Counted from the first letter of the stretch, positions 17,758 through 27,847 are shown. The stretch is DNA of 64,000 nt from an uncultured Verrucomicrobiota bacterium (GCA_903821635.1 CAIJLV010000051.1:1-64000), one strand, 5' to 3'. The notes: generated by a model from the letters alone, not told the origin. Numbers and translations: made by a program.

Positions 17758-19098
17758 CTATTTCGGCTCGCCGAGGCAATAGAGGTTTTGCCGGCCGCGG
17801 AGGAACAACGCTTTCCCCACGGGCACGGGCGACGCATCGAAACCGTCGTCTAGGTTGTTCTTCGCTAGGGTCTCCAGCTTGGAACCCGCTTTCAGGACCA
17901 CAGTTCCGCCGTCCCGCCCGACGAGATAGACTCGGCCGGCTGCCGCCACCGGGGACGCGTAAACCCCAGTCAGGCCTTCAATTCGCTCGGCTTCGAAGTG
18001 GGCCTTGCCGGTGGTGGCATCGAAGGCGGAGAGCAGTGCGTTATTGCCGCTCAAGAAATAGAGAAAATCGTTCACCAGCAGTGGCGAAGGCACATAAGGG
18101 GTGCTCTTGGTGTGGCGCCAAGCGATGGCGTCGGAACCAGTTAGGTTACCTTGGCGGCCCAGTGTGATTGCCTGAAGTTCGGCGCCGCGGAAACCGCTCA
18201 TCACGTAGACCCGGCTTTGAGCGGCGACGGCGGATGGAATGGCGTTGGCGGTTTGCCCCCCGCTTTCCCAAAGGGCTTCGCCAGTGAGTAAATCGTAGCC
18301 GCGGGCTCGGTTGGTGCCGTTGACGACGACCTGCTTGCGACCACCGTGCTCCACGATCAATGGCGTGCACCAGCCAGTGGGTTCATCCCGCTGTTGGCGC
18401 CACAGTTCTTTGCCCGTGAGGCGGTCTAGCGCCACAATGAAGTCCTCCCCTTCGTGATCCCACAGGACCACCACGGTGTTGCCACTCAAGGCGGGGGAGC
18501 TGCCTTCACCGAAGCTATTCCGTGTGCGCATGTCGCCAAAATCCTTTTCCCAGAGGAGCCGTCCCTTTAGGTCGTAGGCATACGTGCCAAAGGAGCCAAA
18601 GTGGGCGATCAACACTTCGCCGTCGGTCACGGGCGAGGCGGAGGCGAACCCGTGATCCCGGTGATGGCCGGCGTGGGGCAGTTGCACTCGTGGGGTGTGT
18701 TGCCAAAGCGTCTTGCCGGTCGTTCGGTTAAGGGCCAGCACAGTGAATTGTTGCTCCTCGTCCGGCGCTTCGCTCAGGCCCCCACCGCCGCGCCCTCCGC
18801 GGCGACCCGACTCCGGAGCGGGCGTAGGTTCTGCCGCCGGTGGGGCCGGCGTTTTTTTGCCCGCGGGGATTGCGGTGAGAAGGAAGATTTGGTGCTCCCA
18901 AACGATGGGAGTGGCCGAGCCTCGTCCCGGCACGGCCACCTTCCACTTCACGTTCTTCGTTTCACTCCATTCGATCGGCGGATTGGCGTCGGGCGAAGCC
19001 CCGGTGGCGAGCGGGCCTCGCCAAGCGGGCCAGTTGGCGGCGAACGCGGTCATGGCCCCGCAGCCTAGGACGAGGGCGAGATGGACTGGATTCTTCAT
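17758..19098 (-). CDS. exported PQQ-like beta-propeller (BamB-like) protein
   Basis: A 446-residue secreted beta-propeller. After the signal peptide (LALVLGCGAMTAFA) comes NWPAWRGPLATGASPD, the usual opening of the Planctomycete/Verrucomicrobia PQQ-like repeat family. Tryptophan-containing blade motifs such as ALNRTTGKTLWQH and ALDRLTGKELWRQ repeat through the protein, and the end is QNLYCLGEPK. Catalytic alcohol-dehydrogenase features are not evident, so it is more likely a binding or scaffold protein than an enzyme. A Pro/Ala/Gly/Arg-rich insert lies at about residues 80-110. Its start is 72 bp downstream of the stop of the giant surface-protein gene on the same strand. Confidence 0.88.
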   Translation of the reverse strand: MKNPVHLALVLGCGAMTAFAANWPAWRGPLATGASPDANPPIEWSETKNVKWKVAVPGRGSATPIVWEHQIFLLTAIPAGKKTPAPPAAEPTPAPESGRRGGRGGGGLSEAPDEEQQFTVLALNRTTGKTLWQHTPRVQLPHAGHHRDHGFASASPVTDGEVLIAHFGSFGTYAYDLKGRLLWEKDFGDMRTRNSFGEGSSPALSGNTVVVLWDHEGEDFIVALDRLTGKELWRQQRDEPTGWCTPLIVEHGGRKQVVVNGTNRARGYDLLTGEALWESGGQTANAIPSAVAAQSRVYVMSGFRGAELQAITLGRQGNLTGSDAIAWRHTKSTPYVPSPLLVNDFLYFLSGNNALLSAFDATTGKAHFEAERIEGLTGVYASPVAAAGRVYLVGRDGGTVVLKAGSKLETLAKNNLDDGFDASPVPVGKALFLRGRQNLYCLGEPK

Positions 19099-19170
19099 TC
19101 GGTAGGTTACCTTCGCAGACTTCGAGCGTCGGCGCTTGGTTACGTTTCGTTTGCCGGCCGCCGGGAAGAT

Positions 19171-22100
19171 TTAGGGAATCACCCGAAAGTAGCCCTGAGT
19201 CGTTTCAATCAGGTTTGCGTCGTAAGGCGGCGTGACCATCAGCGTTTCCCAATCGCCCGCATGAAGTTGGGCGCGGTGTTGGAGTTTGTAGCCCGGTGGC
19301 CAGTTAAGGCGTAGCGAAGAGCTTCCGGGCGGAGGCAGCGCAAAGGTGAGCTCGGGATTCGCCAACGGCGGAGCCAGCTCAAGTCGGGCGACGTAGAACG
19401 TGGGAAGGTCGCCGAACAGGGCCCCAATGTTGTAGGGGCGCAGGTCGGGCCACTGATAGCGCAAGTCGCCGAAGTCTAGGGCGGCGGCGGCGGGTTGGAA
19501 AAGGGAGAAGCCGGCGGTCCAAACGAGGCCGGAAGCGTTTACGGCGACTTTATATCCGTGGGCATTGTCGAAGGTCTTGAAGTTTGGCGAACCCGTATGC
19601 CGGATGAAGTCCTCGCTGCCCTCGGAGCTGAGCTTGGCCACAAAGGTGTCGTGCCCGGTTAACGACGAACCCGCGACGAGGTTCGTGCCGAATGGAACTT
19701 GGCGGACGTAAAGCCCGCTCGCCGTGGGGGCGCTGCGGAACCAACCGGTCAGATACACCGAACCTTCGCCGTCGAGCGCCGCGTCATCCACGTTTAACCA
19801 CCACGCCTTGGCCCACGCGACGTCGCCCGCGGGCGTCACTTTGGCGGTGTAGCCGTAGCCTTTGAGCTGATTTGTCCCGATCTGGAAGGTTAGGTTCGCT
19901 TGGTTACCGATGCCGAAATTGCCGGCGATTAGCGCATTGCCGGCCGCGTCCACCAGTAGGCGGAAGGGGTCCACCAACCCGACTGTTGGGCCACTAAAAG
20001 TTTGCGACCACAGAAAGGCCCCGGTCGCATCATAGCGGGCGAGGACCCAAGTCTGGGCGCCGTTGTTACCCAGTGGGGCTAGGTTGGTCGGACCAAGGTT
20101 GATGGCCTCGACGCGGTTGCCGTAGAAATAGAACCCGCCGGCCCGGTCGAAGGCCACGCGGTAGTTCGCAGGCGTCAGTTCGTGGGGAAGATTCGCCAAC
20201 GTAACGACGGGCAGTGCGGTTCCGTTGAAGTCGAACCGGTGGACCGTGCGGTCCGCAAAGGCGACGCGCACCCGACCGTCGCCATCAAAATCAGCCGCGA
20301 CCACGGCCGTGCCGCCGCCCACGCTCTTGGTGTTCCAAAGCGCGCGGCTGTCGGCGGGATCGAGCCGGGTGACCACGTTGCCGACGATGAACACTTCGCC
20401 ACTCTGGGCTACCAGTGGGGACAGTCTTTGGCTGTTGGGCGTGATCCCCGAATAGCGCCAGGCCCAGTGCCCGTCGGGATTAAATTTCTCCAGCCAAACC
20501 GCCGCTCCGCGAGCTGTCTCGGTATGCACCAGGTAAACGTTGCCGGCGTCATCTGCGGCGAGTTGTTCCGGCTGGCCGAGGAAGTTGGTGGCGCTCGTCA
20601 CCATCGTCCACCCGGTCATGTTCGGGCGGAGTTGCGGCGTCACGTCCACTGGCGCGCTGGTCACGACTCCATAGGCGTTGCTGACGACGAGCGCGTAGCG
20701 ACCGCGATTCGTGCGCTGGAGGTCGAGGAAGGTGAGCAGGCGGTTAGTCGCGCCCGGGAGCGGCGCGCCGTTGAGCAGCCATTGGAACGTCGGGGCCGGG
20801 ACGCCAGTGGCCCGGCCAGTGAGTGTGAGCGGGTCCTGTAGCAAACCGGTCTGCGCACTGGGTAACACCGTAATTAGTGGCGCGGCGGGCTCAAAACTGG
20901 GCGCGAGCCGGGCGATGAAGACATCCGTCGGGTTGGCGGTCGCGTTGTTGGTAGAAAACAGCTCGACCGTGTCGAACCGCTGGCCCGAGGTGCGGGTGAA
21001 GGCGGAAGTCGTGCCGCCGGAGAGCGAACCGATGGCGACTAATTCGTCCGTGGGGCTAACGGCGAGCAGCCGGGTGTTTGCGCTGCGCGGATCGTCGGTA
21101 AAGGGTAATATTTCATCCAATGCCCGCGCCCACAGCAGCGTGCCGCTAGGCGTGAATTTGGCGAGCACCGTGCCCGCAAAGGGACGACGACCGACACTGG
21201 CGGCGCCGAGCGCGATGGGTTGGTTGAGCGCGTTGACCGGGAAGGCGTCGGCCAGCGCCACGTTGCCGGCGGCATCAAGGGCGAGCCGGGCACTGGCGAG
21301 GCCAGAGAGTGAGTCGGCGTTGCCCACGGTTTCCAGAGTTTGCGCCCACTGGAGTTCGCCGGCGGGATTGAGCCGGGCGAGGTAGCGTGAGCCGACCGCC
21401 AGCCCTGGCTGCAGGGTCACGGAAGTTTGGTTGCGCGTGGCGGTGAAAAATACGGAGCCCGTCGCATCGGCCACCGCCGCCGGAATCAGAGTTTCGGCCA
21501 GGAAGCTGTTGAAGAGGCCGCCGAAATTTTTCACCCACACTGGGGTTCCGTCCGGGGCGAGTTTCGCGACGAAGCCATCGGTCGCGTAGAAGGTTTGCGT
21601 GGGTGAGTCTATGCGCTGGGTGGATTCCACGGTGAGGTTACCGAACTTCGCCCTGCCTTTGAACGAGCCGGCGAGGAAGAGATTGCCGGCGGCGTCGGTC
21701 GTGAAACTGGTCAGTGTGTCGTCGTTGGTGCCGCCATAGCCGCGCACCCAGAGTAATTGGCCGTCGAGGCTGTATTTCGCGACGTAGAGGTCCCAAGTCC
21801 GGTCGAACGCGGCGGGGGCGCTATTCGTGAGCGTGACCCCGCCGATGGGGTAGGAGAGCCCGCCGATGAACGGGACGTTGGTCGCCCCGAACCGGGTCTG
21901 GCCCCGGAACCGGCCGGCGACCAGCACGCCCTCGCTCGCTGGCTGTAGCCCGATGACTTCGGCTCCATGCACGAGGCCGGAGGTGTCGATGGCGTTCGTG
22001 CTCGGACCAGCGGCGGTGAGCGACCAAACGTTGGTTACAGTAAAGTTTGTCCTCCCGCCGGCGACCAACGGGACGGGGCGCACGCGGCGCAGGAAGAAAT

Positions 22101-25100
22101 CGCCCTTGTCCCCAATGTGGCCGCCGAGGATGGCGCCGCCTTGTCCGTCCGGGAGCACGGCGCGGATTTGGGCGGGAGAACCGGACACCTGCCAGTTCGT
22201 CCGGCCGTCGGGCGTGAGGAAGTTGAGTCGGTCAACCGTGCTGGAGCCGCCGCCAAAGGTGTGCGAGCGCACCGCGAGCAACAGCGCGTTGTCATCCAGC
22301 ACCGCGACGGCCGTGGGCTCGTCCAGCGCCGTCGGGCTGCCGAATTCCAACGCGCTCACCACCGGCGGGGCGTCTGTCTCGGTGAAGCCGCGCACGGTTA
22401 ACGTGGCTGCGTTGCCTCGGGTGACCGAGGTCACCAAGTAGGGCGGTTGACCGAAGCTCTTGTCCGGATTGGGAAAGAGATTCGTGACGTTCACCGAGTA
22501 GGTGCCGGCATCGGTTGGTTGCAGGTCTGGCAGGCTGAGTTGGACGCGCTGGTTGACCCCGCCGGGCGTGGGCGGAGTCCCCAACTGAGTTCCTGTCGGG
22601 AGGTAAACGCGGGCCTTCAGGTCCAAGGGCGCGCCGTCCTTGAACCAAGCGAACGAAACAGGATTGGGGCTCACGACTTCGAGCGTGAACGTATTGGTCG
22701 CCGGCCGCCGGTTGCCGAGCACCCGGAAAGTGCCCGCTTGGCTCTGGTGGTTGTTACCGCCCACCGTGACGCCAAATTGGCCGTCCTCGAACGCTTCCAG
22801 CCGCGAGATGTCGCCGGCCCGGGGGAAGTTCGTGAGTGTCAGCGCGAGGTAGTTGTCCGCCGCGGGCGCGAAGGCCCAAGTCCCGGTCGCCGCCCCCGCG
22901 CCGGTGTTCTCGCCGACGTAGAAGCGGTTGCTGACGCCCAACGCCAGTTGCCACAGGCCGTCACCGCGAAAAGGGGCCAGGCCGCTGGTGACCCGGAAGG
23001 CGAGCGTGTGGGTGGTTTCTTGAGTGCTGAGATTCGTCACGATCAAACCCTGCCTAAGCGCGACGAAGTTGAATTCACCAATGCCAACCACGGTGTTTGT
23101 CAGGTCGGTGACGAGGGTGGCCGGGGTCGGCGGTTTCATGGTTACCGTCGCGACCGTGCTCGTCACGCCGCCGAAGCGGTTGGTGGCGATGAAGCGATAG
23201 TCGCCGCTGGTGCTCGGTAGAACCGCGAAGGCGTAACTGTTCGTAGTCGGGCCGGTGAGCGTGGAAAATTGCTGGCCGGGCAGGCCGCCCAACAGCAACA
23301 GGTTTGTGCCCGCGTGCTCCCAGAACACGGTCAACGGCGCCTCGCCGTTGAAGGCGACCGACACATTGGTGGTGGCGCCGAAGTCCGCGCTGAACGTGGC
23401 GGGCTGGTTCAACAGGATGGGTGGCCCTGAGGGCAACAACGTTACCTGGGCGACTCGACTCGTCACGCTGCCGCCAGGGGTCACCGTCGCGACTACGGAG
23501 TATTCGCCGGCGCGGTTGGGGTCGCTGCTATTCACGAAGAGGGTCGCCGCGTTGACGTTGGGAATCGTCGCACTGCGCAACAGATTCGTTCCGGCGTGGA
23601 GCCACTGGTAATTGATCGCGCCGTCGGCTAGGGCGGCGACACTGAGTTGAACGGGTTGGCCTGCGAACAGGGCGAGATCCGTCGGTTGTGTGGTGAGCTG
23701 GGGCGGCCCGGGGAGGATCAGGTCCACGTGCACTACGCGGCTGGTGAGGGAGTCGCCGAACGCGTTGGTGATGACCACGAAATAGTCACCAGCTCGGGTG
23801 GCGTCGTTGGCCAAGAGGTTCAGCGTGGCCAAGCCGAAGGCTTGGCCGCCCCCGCTGGGTAAGGAGGCCCCGTCCTTGAACCATTGGTAGCCGGCGGTGA
23901 CCTCCGTGGTGAATTGAGCGGTGAGGCTGAGGCTCTGACTCAACTTTATTGTGCCCCCGTTGGGTTGCTGCGTCATCACCATCGCGGCGGGTGGGCGAAC
24001 GGTGATCGTAGCCACTCGGCTGGTCACCGTGGCGAAGGCGTTGGCCACCACGACGAGAAAGTCCCCGGCGCGTTCCAGTGAATCTTGGCTGAGGTTGAGG
24101 AATTGGTTCGTCTGGCGTGGCAGATTCGTGTGGCTGTGAAACCACTGAAACGTGGGCGGGTTGCCGCTCGTGGCGGTGACGTTGAGGAATAGGCTCTCGC
24201 CCGCACCGATGGTCTTCGACTCTGGCTGGACCGTGATGACCGGCGGGGCGGGGGCGGGCGGCACGGGCAAGCGGAACATGCCGAAGATGTTCTGGAAGCC
24301 GTCCACGAAGGCTTGGGCGAAAAGCAACTTGCCATCGGGCTGCATGGCGAAGGCGCGCGTGGTCAGCGTGCCGAGGCCCACGACGCCCCGATCATTGACG
24401 GCATTGGGCAGGTCGAGACTGCCCGTGAGCTTTCCGGCCGCGGTCAGGTAAAAAAAGCTGACACGCCGATCGCCAGCCGTCGGGTTCCGCACCAAGACTG
24501 CGCCGCCGTCGGGCAGGAAGGCCGCCGGCACCGGATGCACCCCCTGGTTGTTCGGCTGGGTCAGGAAACTGAAGCTTGCGTCCCGCGTGCCATCGCCCGC
24601 GAGGCGCAGGATCTGCGGGGAGAAGTCATTGGGCGGCGCGACGTAGCCGGCGACCAAGGTGCTGCCGTCCGGCGCGACGACGAAGCGACTCTCGTCCTGT
24701 AATTGGAAGGGGAATTTGAACGTGGGGTCCAACGCGCCGTCCGCCTTCAGCCAGAACAGATTTTGCAAGCCGCCGGAACTGGGGTTGTTGTCGCCTTGGA
24801 GCGCGAGCGTATGGCCGTCCGCTTGGGCCTGTAGTTGGAGCGCCTGCAATCCCGGGTTGATGCCGCTGACGTAGCGGAACGTCGCGTCCGGCGAACCATC
24901 GGCGTTCAGTCGGGCTGGGCCGAAAGCACCCACGCTGGTGAGGAACGTGTTGTAGAGCACTTTGCCGTCGGCCTGGACGGTGAGCCCGGTGAGATGGCTG
25001 GCGGCGTTCGCGTTGAAGGTCGGGTCCACGCTGCCGTCCGCGTGGAAGCGAATTATATTCGTTCGGGCCACGGCGCCGGTGGTGAATAACGACGGCTGAC

Positions 25101-25464
25101 CAGCGGCGATGAACCGTCCGTCTGGCAGCCGCACCAGCGCCGTCACAACCGGTTTTCCGAACGGACTGGTTGCGCCGACCGGCGGGGCAAAAGATTCGTC
25201 GAGCGAGCCGTCGGCATTGAGTCGCGCCAAGCCCGGACGTGGCGTGCCGCCGAGGGTCGTGAAATTCCCTCCGAGGAGGATCTTGCCGTCGGGCAGCACG
25301 AGGGAGGCGTTGGGCAATCCGTCCATGGGCAACGTCTGGAACGTCGCGTCCCGGTTCGCGGGTAGCGCCGCGACAAGGTTGAACCCCACCAAGCCCAAGG
25401 CGGCAAGGAGGGTGAAACGACCGCCGGCCCGGTGGTGGCTGGTCCGGGCAAAAAATGAATCCAT
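19171..25464 (-). CDS. giant secreted protein: delta-60 repeats, Ig-like domains, two beta-propellers
   Basis: A 2097-residue exported protein, probably a surface or matrix component. After an N-terminal hydrophobic segment (FTLLAALGLVGFNLVAALPA) there are delta-60 repeats over about residues 45-405 (pattern PDGKILLGGNFTTLGG...RLNADGSLD). About four Ig-like domains follow (about 410-830), each with a conserved YQWFKDG/FQWFHSHTN block and GDYFVVITNAFG end, then a fifth near 950-1080. A first SBBP-type propeller (about 1090-1610, LYVAKYSLDGQLLWVRGYGG) precedes another Ig-like domain and a second propeller (about 1710-2040). A short C-terminal domain ends in TQGYFRVIP. There is no PEP-CTERM or T9SS-type tail. 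The frame is uninterrupted over 6.3 kb. Its start lies 64 bp from a TACGTA repeat shared with the divergent comM-like gene. Confidence 0.9.
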   Translation of the reverse strand: MDSFFARTSHHRAGGRFTLLAALGLVGFNLVAALPANRDATFQTLPMDGLPNASLVLPDGKILLGGNFTTLGGTPRPGLARLNADGSLDESFAPPVGATSPFGKPVVTALVRLPDGRFIAAGQPSLFTTGAVARTNIIRFHADGSVDPTFNANAASHLTGLTVQADGKVLYNTFLTSVGAFGPARLNADGSPDATFRYVSGINPGLQALQLQAQADGHTLALQGDNNPSSGGLQNLFWLKADGALDPTFKFPFQLQDESRFVVAPDGSTLVAGYVAPPNDFSPQILRLAGDGTRDASFSFLTQPNNQGVHPVPAAFLPDGGAVLVRNPTAGDRRVSFFYLTAAGKLTGSLDLPNAVNDRGVVGLGTLTTRAFAMQPDGKLLFAQAFVDGFQNIFGMFRLPVPPAPAPPVITVQPESKTIGAGESLFLNVTATSGNPPTFQWFHSHTNLPRQTNQFLNLSQDSLERAGDFLVVVANAFATVTSRVATITVRPPAAMVMTQQPNGGTIKLSQSLSLTAQFTTEVTAGYQWFKDGASLPSGGGQAFGLATLNLLANDATRAGDYFVVITNAFGDSLTSRVVHVDLILPGPPQLTTQPTDLALFAGQPVQLSVAALADGAINYQWLHAGTNLLRSATIPNVNAATLFVNSSDPNRAGEYSVVATVTPGGSVTSRVAQVTLLPSGPPILLNQPATFSADFGATTNVSVAFNGEAPLTVFWEHAGTNLLLLGGLPGQQFSTLTGPTTNSYAFAVLPSTSGDYRFIATNRFGGVTSTVATVTMKPPTPATLVTDLTNTVVGIGEFNFVALRQGLIVTNLSTQETTHTLAFRVTSGLAPFRGDGLWQLALGVSNRFYVGENTGAGAATGTWAFAPAADNYLALTLTNFPRAGDISRLEAFEDGQFGVTVGGNNHQSQAGTFRVLGNRRPATNTFTLEVVSPNPVSFAWFKDGAPLDLKARVYLPTGTQLGTPPTPGGVNQRVQLSLPDLQPTDAGTYSVNVTNLFPNPDKSFGQPPYLVTSVTRGNAATLTVRGFTETDAPPVVSALEFGSPTALDEPTAVAVLDDNALLLAVRSHTFGGGSSTVDRLNFLTPDGRTNWQVSGSPAQIRAVLPDGQGGAILGGHIGDKGDFFLRRVRPVPLVAGGRTNFTVTNVWSLTAAGPSTNAIDTSGLVHGAEVIGLQPASEGVLVAGRFRGQTRFGATNVPFIGGLSYPIGGVTLTNSAPAAFDRTWDLYVAKYSLDGQLLWVRGYGGTNDDTLTSFTTDAAGNLFLAGSFKGRAKFGNLTVESTQRIDSPTQTFYATDGFVAKLAPDGTPVWVKNFGGLFNSFLAETLIPAAVADATGSVFFTATRNQTSVTLQPGLAVGSRYLARLNPAGELQWAQTLETVGNADSLSGLASARLALDAAGNVALADAFPVNALNQPIALGAASVGRRPFAGTVLAKFTPSGTLLWARALDEILPFTDDPRSANTRLLAVSPTDELVAIGSLSGGTTSAFTRTSGQRFDTVELFSTNNATANPTDVFIARLAPSFEPAAPLITVLPSAQTGLLQDPLTLTGRATGVPAPTFQWLLNGAPLPGATNRLLTFLDLQRTNRGRYALVVSNAYGVVTSAPVDVTPQLRPNMTGWTMVTSATNFLGQPEQLAADDAGNVYLVHTETARGAAVWLEKFNPDGHWAWRYSGITPNSQRLSPLVAQSGEVFIVGNVVTRLDPADSRALWNTKSVGGGTAVVAADFDGDGRVRVAFADRTVHRFDFNGTALPVVTLANLPHELTPANYRVAFDRAGGFYFYGNRVEAINLGPTNLAPLGNNGAQTWVLARYDATGAFLWSQTFSGPTVGLVDPFRLLVDAAGNALIAGNFGIGNQANLTFQIGTNQLKGYGYTAKVTPAGDVAWAKAWWLNVDDAALDGEGSVYLTGWFRSAPTASGLYVRQVPFGTNLVAGSSLTGHDTFVAKLSSEGSEDFIRHTGSPNFKTFDNAHGYKVAVNASGLVWTAGFSLFQPAAAALDFGDLRYQWPDLRPYNIGALFGDLPTFYVARLELAPPLANPELTFALPPPGSSSLRLNWPPGYKLQHRAQLHAGDWETLMVTPPYDANLIETTQGYFRVIP

Positions 25465-25527
25465 GTCAGTAAACGCCCAGAGTCCAAGGCGTGTTCCGAT
25501 GAGGAGCGTCGCTAGGGAAATGCAAAA

Positions 25528-25543
25528 TACGTAATCCTACGTA
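25528..25543. promoter_or_regulatory. TACGTA-N4-TACGTA candidate operator
   Basis: Two copies of the palindrome TACGTA (25528-25533 and 25538-25543), spaced exactly 10 bp start to start, in the 175-bp gap between divergent genes. This is a form expected for a dimeric regulator binding one DNA face. No other TACGTA pair was noticed in the window. The regulator is unknown. Confidence 0.45.
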
Positions 25544-25639
25544 GTGGTCACTGCGGTCGCCCGCTGGGTGGCCAATTCATCCTACCTCAAGTGGACCCAT
25601 GGCTTGACCCCGTGCCCGGCAGCTTCGCAGGGTGGGGAT

Positions 25640-27163
25640 GTGCTCGCCCAGATCAACTCCGCTGCGGTTCAAGGTATTGAAGCGTTTTCTATCGAGGTGG
25701 AGGTGGATTCGAACTTTGGCCAGACCAACATCGTCGTAGTGGGGCTGCCGGATGCCGCGGTGAAGGAGTCCCGCGATCGAGTCATGACGGCGCTCACGAA
25801 CTCTGGGTTCCGGTTCCCGATGGGGCGCGTGACCATCAATCTGGCCCCGGCCGATGTGCGCAAGGAAGGTCCCAGCTTCGATCTACCCATCGCCTTGGGC
25901 ACTTTGGCCGCCACGGAACAGATCGAGCCGGTGGCGCTGGCGGACTACGCGATCGTGGGCGAACTCGCGCTCACGGGAGCCGTCCGGACCGTGAAGGGGG
26001 CCCTAGCGATTGCCCTCCGGGCCAAGGCTCAAGGCCTGCGGGGAATCCTCGTTCCCCGGGACAATGCGGCTGAGGCCGCGGTCGTGGTCGGGTTGGATGT
26101 CATCCCCGTGCAGAACCTCCGCGAAGCCGCCTTGTTTCTCGAAGGCCACGTCCAGATTGCACCCCTCCGAGTGGATACGGCGGCCCTGTTTAACCGGCCG
26201 CCGGCGGACGATTTGGACATGGCCGACGTGAAAGGGCAGGAGTCAGTGAAACGCGCCCTCGAGGTCGCTGCCGCCGGCGGCCACAACCTGCTGCTGATCG
26301 GTCCGCCTGGCACGGGCAAGTCGATGTTGGCGAAACGGCTCGCGACGATTCTGCCACCGCTGACCCTCGAAGAGGCGCTGGAGACGACCAAGATTCACAG
26401 CATCGTGGGGCAACTAGCCCCGGGGCAGGCGCTGGTGACCACCCGGCCGTTTCGTTCGCCCCATCACACCGCGAGCGATGCGGGGCTCTTGGGCGGGAGT
26501 ATCAATCCCACGCCGGGCGAGATTTCGCTCGCGCACCACGGCGTGCTGTTCCTTGACGAATTACCCGAATTCAAACGGAGCGTGCTGGAGACCATGCGGC
26601 AGCCCTTGGAAGAGGGCCGGGTCACGATTTCCCGGGCGGCGGGCACGATGACGTTTCCGTCCGAATTCATGCTGGTCGCGGCGATGAATCCGACGCCCGA
26701 CGGAAAAATGCCCCACGAGAGCAAGTCCTCACCCCGCGAGATCCAAAACTATCTCGGCCGCATCTCAGGCCCGCTGCTGGACCGCATCGACATCCACATC
26801 GAGGTGCCGCCGGTGAGGTTTGCCGAGATGACCAAGGCTGCGCCCGGTGAATCCAGCTCGACCATCCGTGACCGGGTAATCGTCGCGCGGGAACGGCAGT
26901 TGGCGCGCTTCGCCGATCGCCGGATCACCTGTAATGCCCGAATGGGCGCCCGCGAGCTGAAGCAATTCGTGCCGCTGGACGAAATGACGTTGCAGATGCT
27001 CAAGAACGCCATGACCGAGTTGAACCTGTCCGCCCGCGCTTACGACCGCATCCTCAAGGTTGCGCGAACCATCGCCGATCTGGCGGGCAGCGACGCCGTC
27101 ACCCACGAACATGTCTTCGAAGCGGTGCAATATCGTTCCATGGACCGAAACCTGTGGGGGTGA
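25640..27163 (+). CDS. comM: YifB/ComM-family Mg-chelatase-like AAA+ ATPase
   Basis: A 507-residue AAA+ ATPase, the normal size for ComM/YifB, a branch-migration helicase that promotes integration of DNA during natural transformation. The N-terminal Lon-like ChlI domain (about 1-170, with IVVVGLPDAAVKESRDRV) precedes the AAA core with Walker A GPPGTGKSML near residue 220, Walker B FLDELPEF near 305, and the C-terminal Mg-chelatase domain with ISGPLLDRIDIHIEVP. The frame is open back to 25544, but the GTG at 25640 matches the family start (VLAQINSAAVQGIEAF) and has GGTGGGG just before it. It is divergent from the giant surface-protein gene. Confidence 0.93.
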   Translation: MLAQINSAAVQGIEAFSIEVEVDSNFGQTNIVVVGLPDAAVKESRDRVMTALTNSGFRFPMGRVTINLAPADVRKEGPSFDLPIALGTLAATEQIEPVALADYAIVGELALTGAVRTVKGALAIALRAKAQGLRGILVPRDNAAEAAVVVGLDVIPVQNLREAALFLEGHVQIAPLRVDTAALFNRPPADDLDMADVKGQESVKRALEVAAAGGHNLLLIGPPGTGKSMLAKRLATILPPLTLEEALETTKIHSIVGQLAPGQALVTTRPFRSPHHTASDAGLLGGSINPTPGEISLAHHGVLFLDELPEFKRSVLETMRQPLEEGRVTISRAAGTMTFPSEFMLVAAMNPTPDGKMPHESKSSPREIQNYLGRISGPLLDRIDIHIEVPPVRFAEMTKAAPGESSSTIRDRVIVARERQLARFADRRITCNARMGARELKQFVPLDEMTLQMLKNAMTELNLSARAYDRILKVARTIADLAGSDAVTHEHVFEAVQYRSMDRNLWG

Positions 27164-27184
27164 ATCGACCCGCGACTGCCCGCG

Positions 27185-27847
27185 TTACGCGGCCAGATAC
27201 CGCACCACCGCCTCGGTGCGGGTCTGCACTTGGAGCTTGTCGTAGATGCTCCGCAGGTGCGTGCGCACTGTTGTGGTGCCGATGCCCAGTTGATCGGCGA
27301 TTTCCTTGTAGAGCAGCCCCTTGGCGAGCGCATTGAGGATTTCCCGTTCGCGCGGCGTGAGGGTGGGCAGGGGGAGCGGCGCCGCGGCGGCGGTCGGTCG
27401 GGGGCCAGTTGGGTCCTGAAATGACGCCACCACCTTGCGCGCGATCAGGCTGCTCATCGGGGAGCCCCCGTCCACGGCTTCGCGGATGGCTTCGAGTAGT
27501 TCTGCGGGTGGTGTGCGCTTGAGTAGGTAACCGCTCGCCCCCGCCCGCAGTGCGGCGAAGATTTTGTCGGCGTCTTCATACACCGTGAGCATCACCACCA
27601 GCAGGGCCGGATTGCGCCGCTTCAGCTCGGCCACGCATTCGATACCCGAGCGGCCGGGCAGGTTGATGTCCATGAGCACCACGTCGGCGATGTCGGCGAC
27701 GGATCCGGCCAAGGTCTCCTCCGTGCTGCCGAAGGCGTTGACGCAGCGATAGCCCTCCGCCAACTCGAACAGCGAGATCAGGCTGGCGCGGATGCGACTA
27801 TCGTCCTCGACGAGGGCGACGCGGATGGGGTCGGCGGAAACCGGCAT
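27185..27847 (-). CDS. LuxR/NarL-family response regulator
   Basis: A 220-residue transcription factor. The receiver domain has the acidic pocket E14-D15-D16, the phosphoacceptor D60 in LMDINLPG, T88 and K110 (YLLKR). A Pro/Ala-rich linker (about 140-155) leads to a LuxR/GerE HTH domain (LTPREREILNALAKGLLYKE...VRTHLRSIYDKL). The start at ATG 27845-27847 is chosen because the upstream extension overlaps the divergent gene and is not protein-like. Its natural partner kinase is likely the Reg_prop histidine kinase at 32154-35156, on the same strand but separated by three opposite-strand genes. Its targets are unknown; the flanking surface-protein genes are candidates. Confidence 0.93.
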   Translation of the reverse strand: MPVSADPIRVALVEDDSRIRASLISLFELAEGYRCVNAFGSTEETLAGSVADIADVVLMDINLPGRSGIECVAELKRRNPALLVVMLTVYEDADKIFAALRAGASGYLLKRTPPAELLEAIREAVDGGSPMSSLIARKVVASFQDPTGPRPTAAAAPLPLPTLTPREREILNALAKGLLYKEIADQLGIGTTTVRTHLRSIYDKLQVQTRTEAVVRYLAA

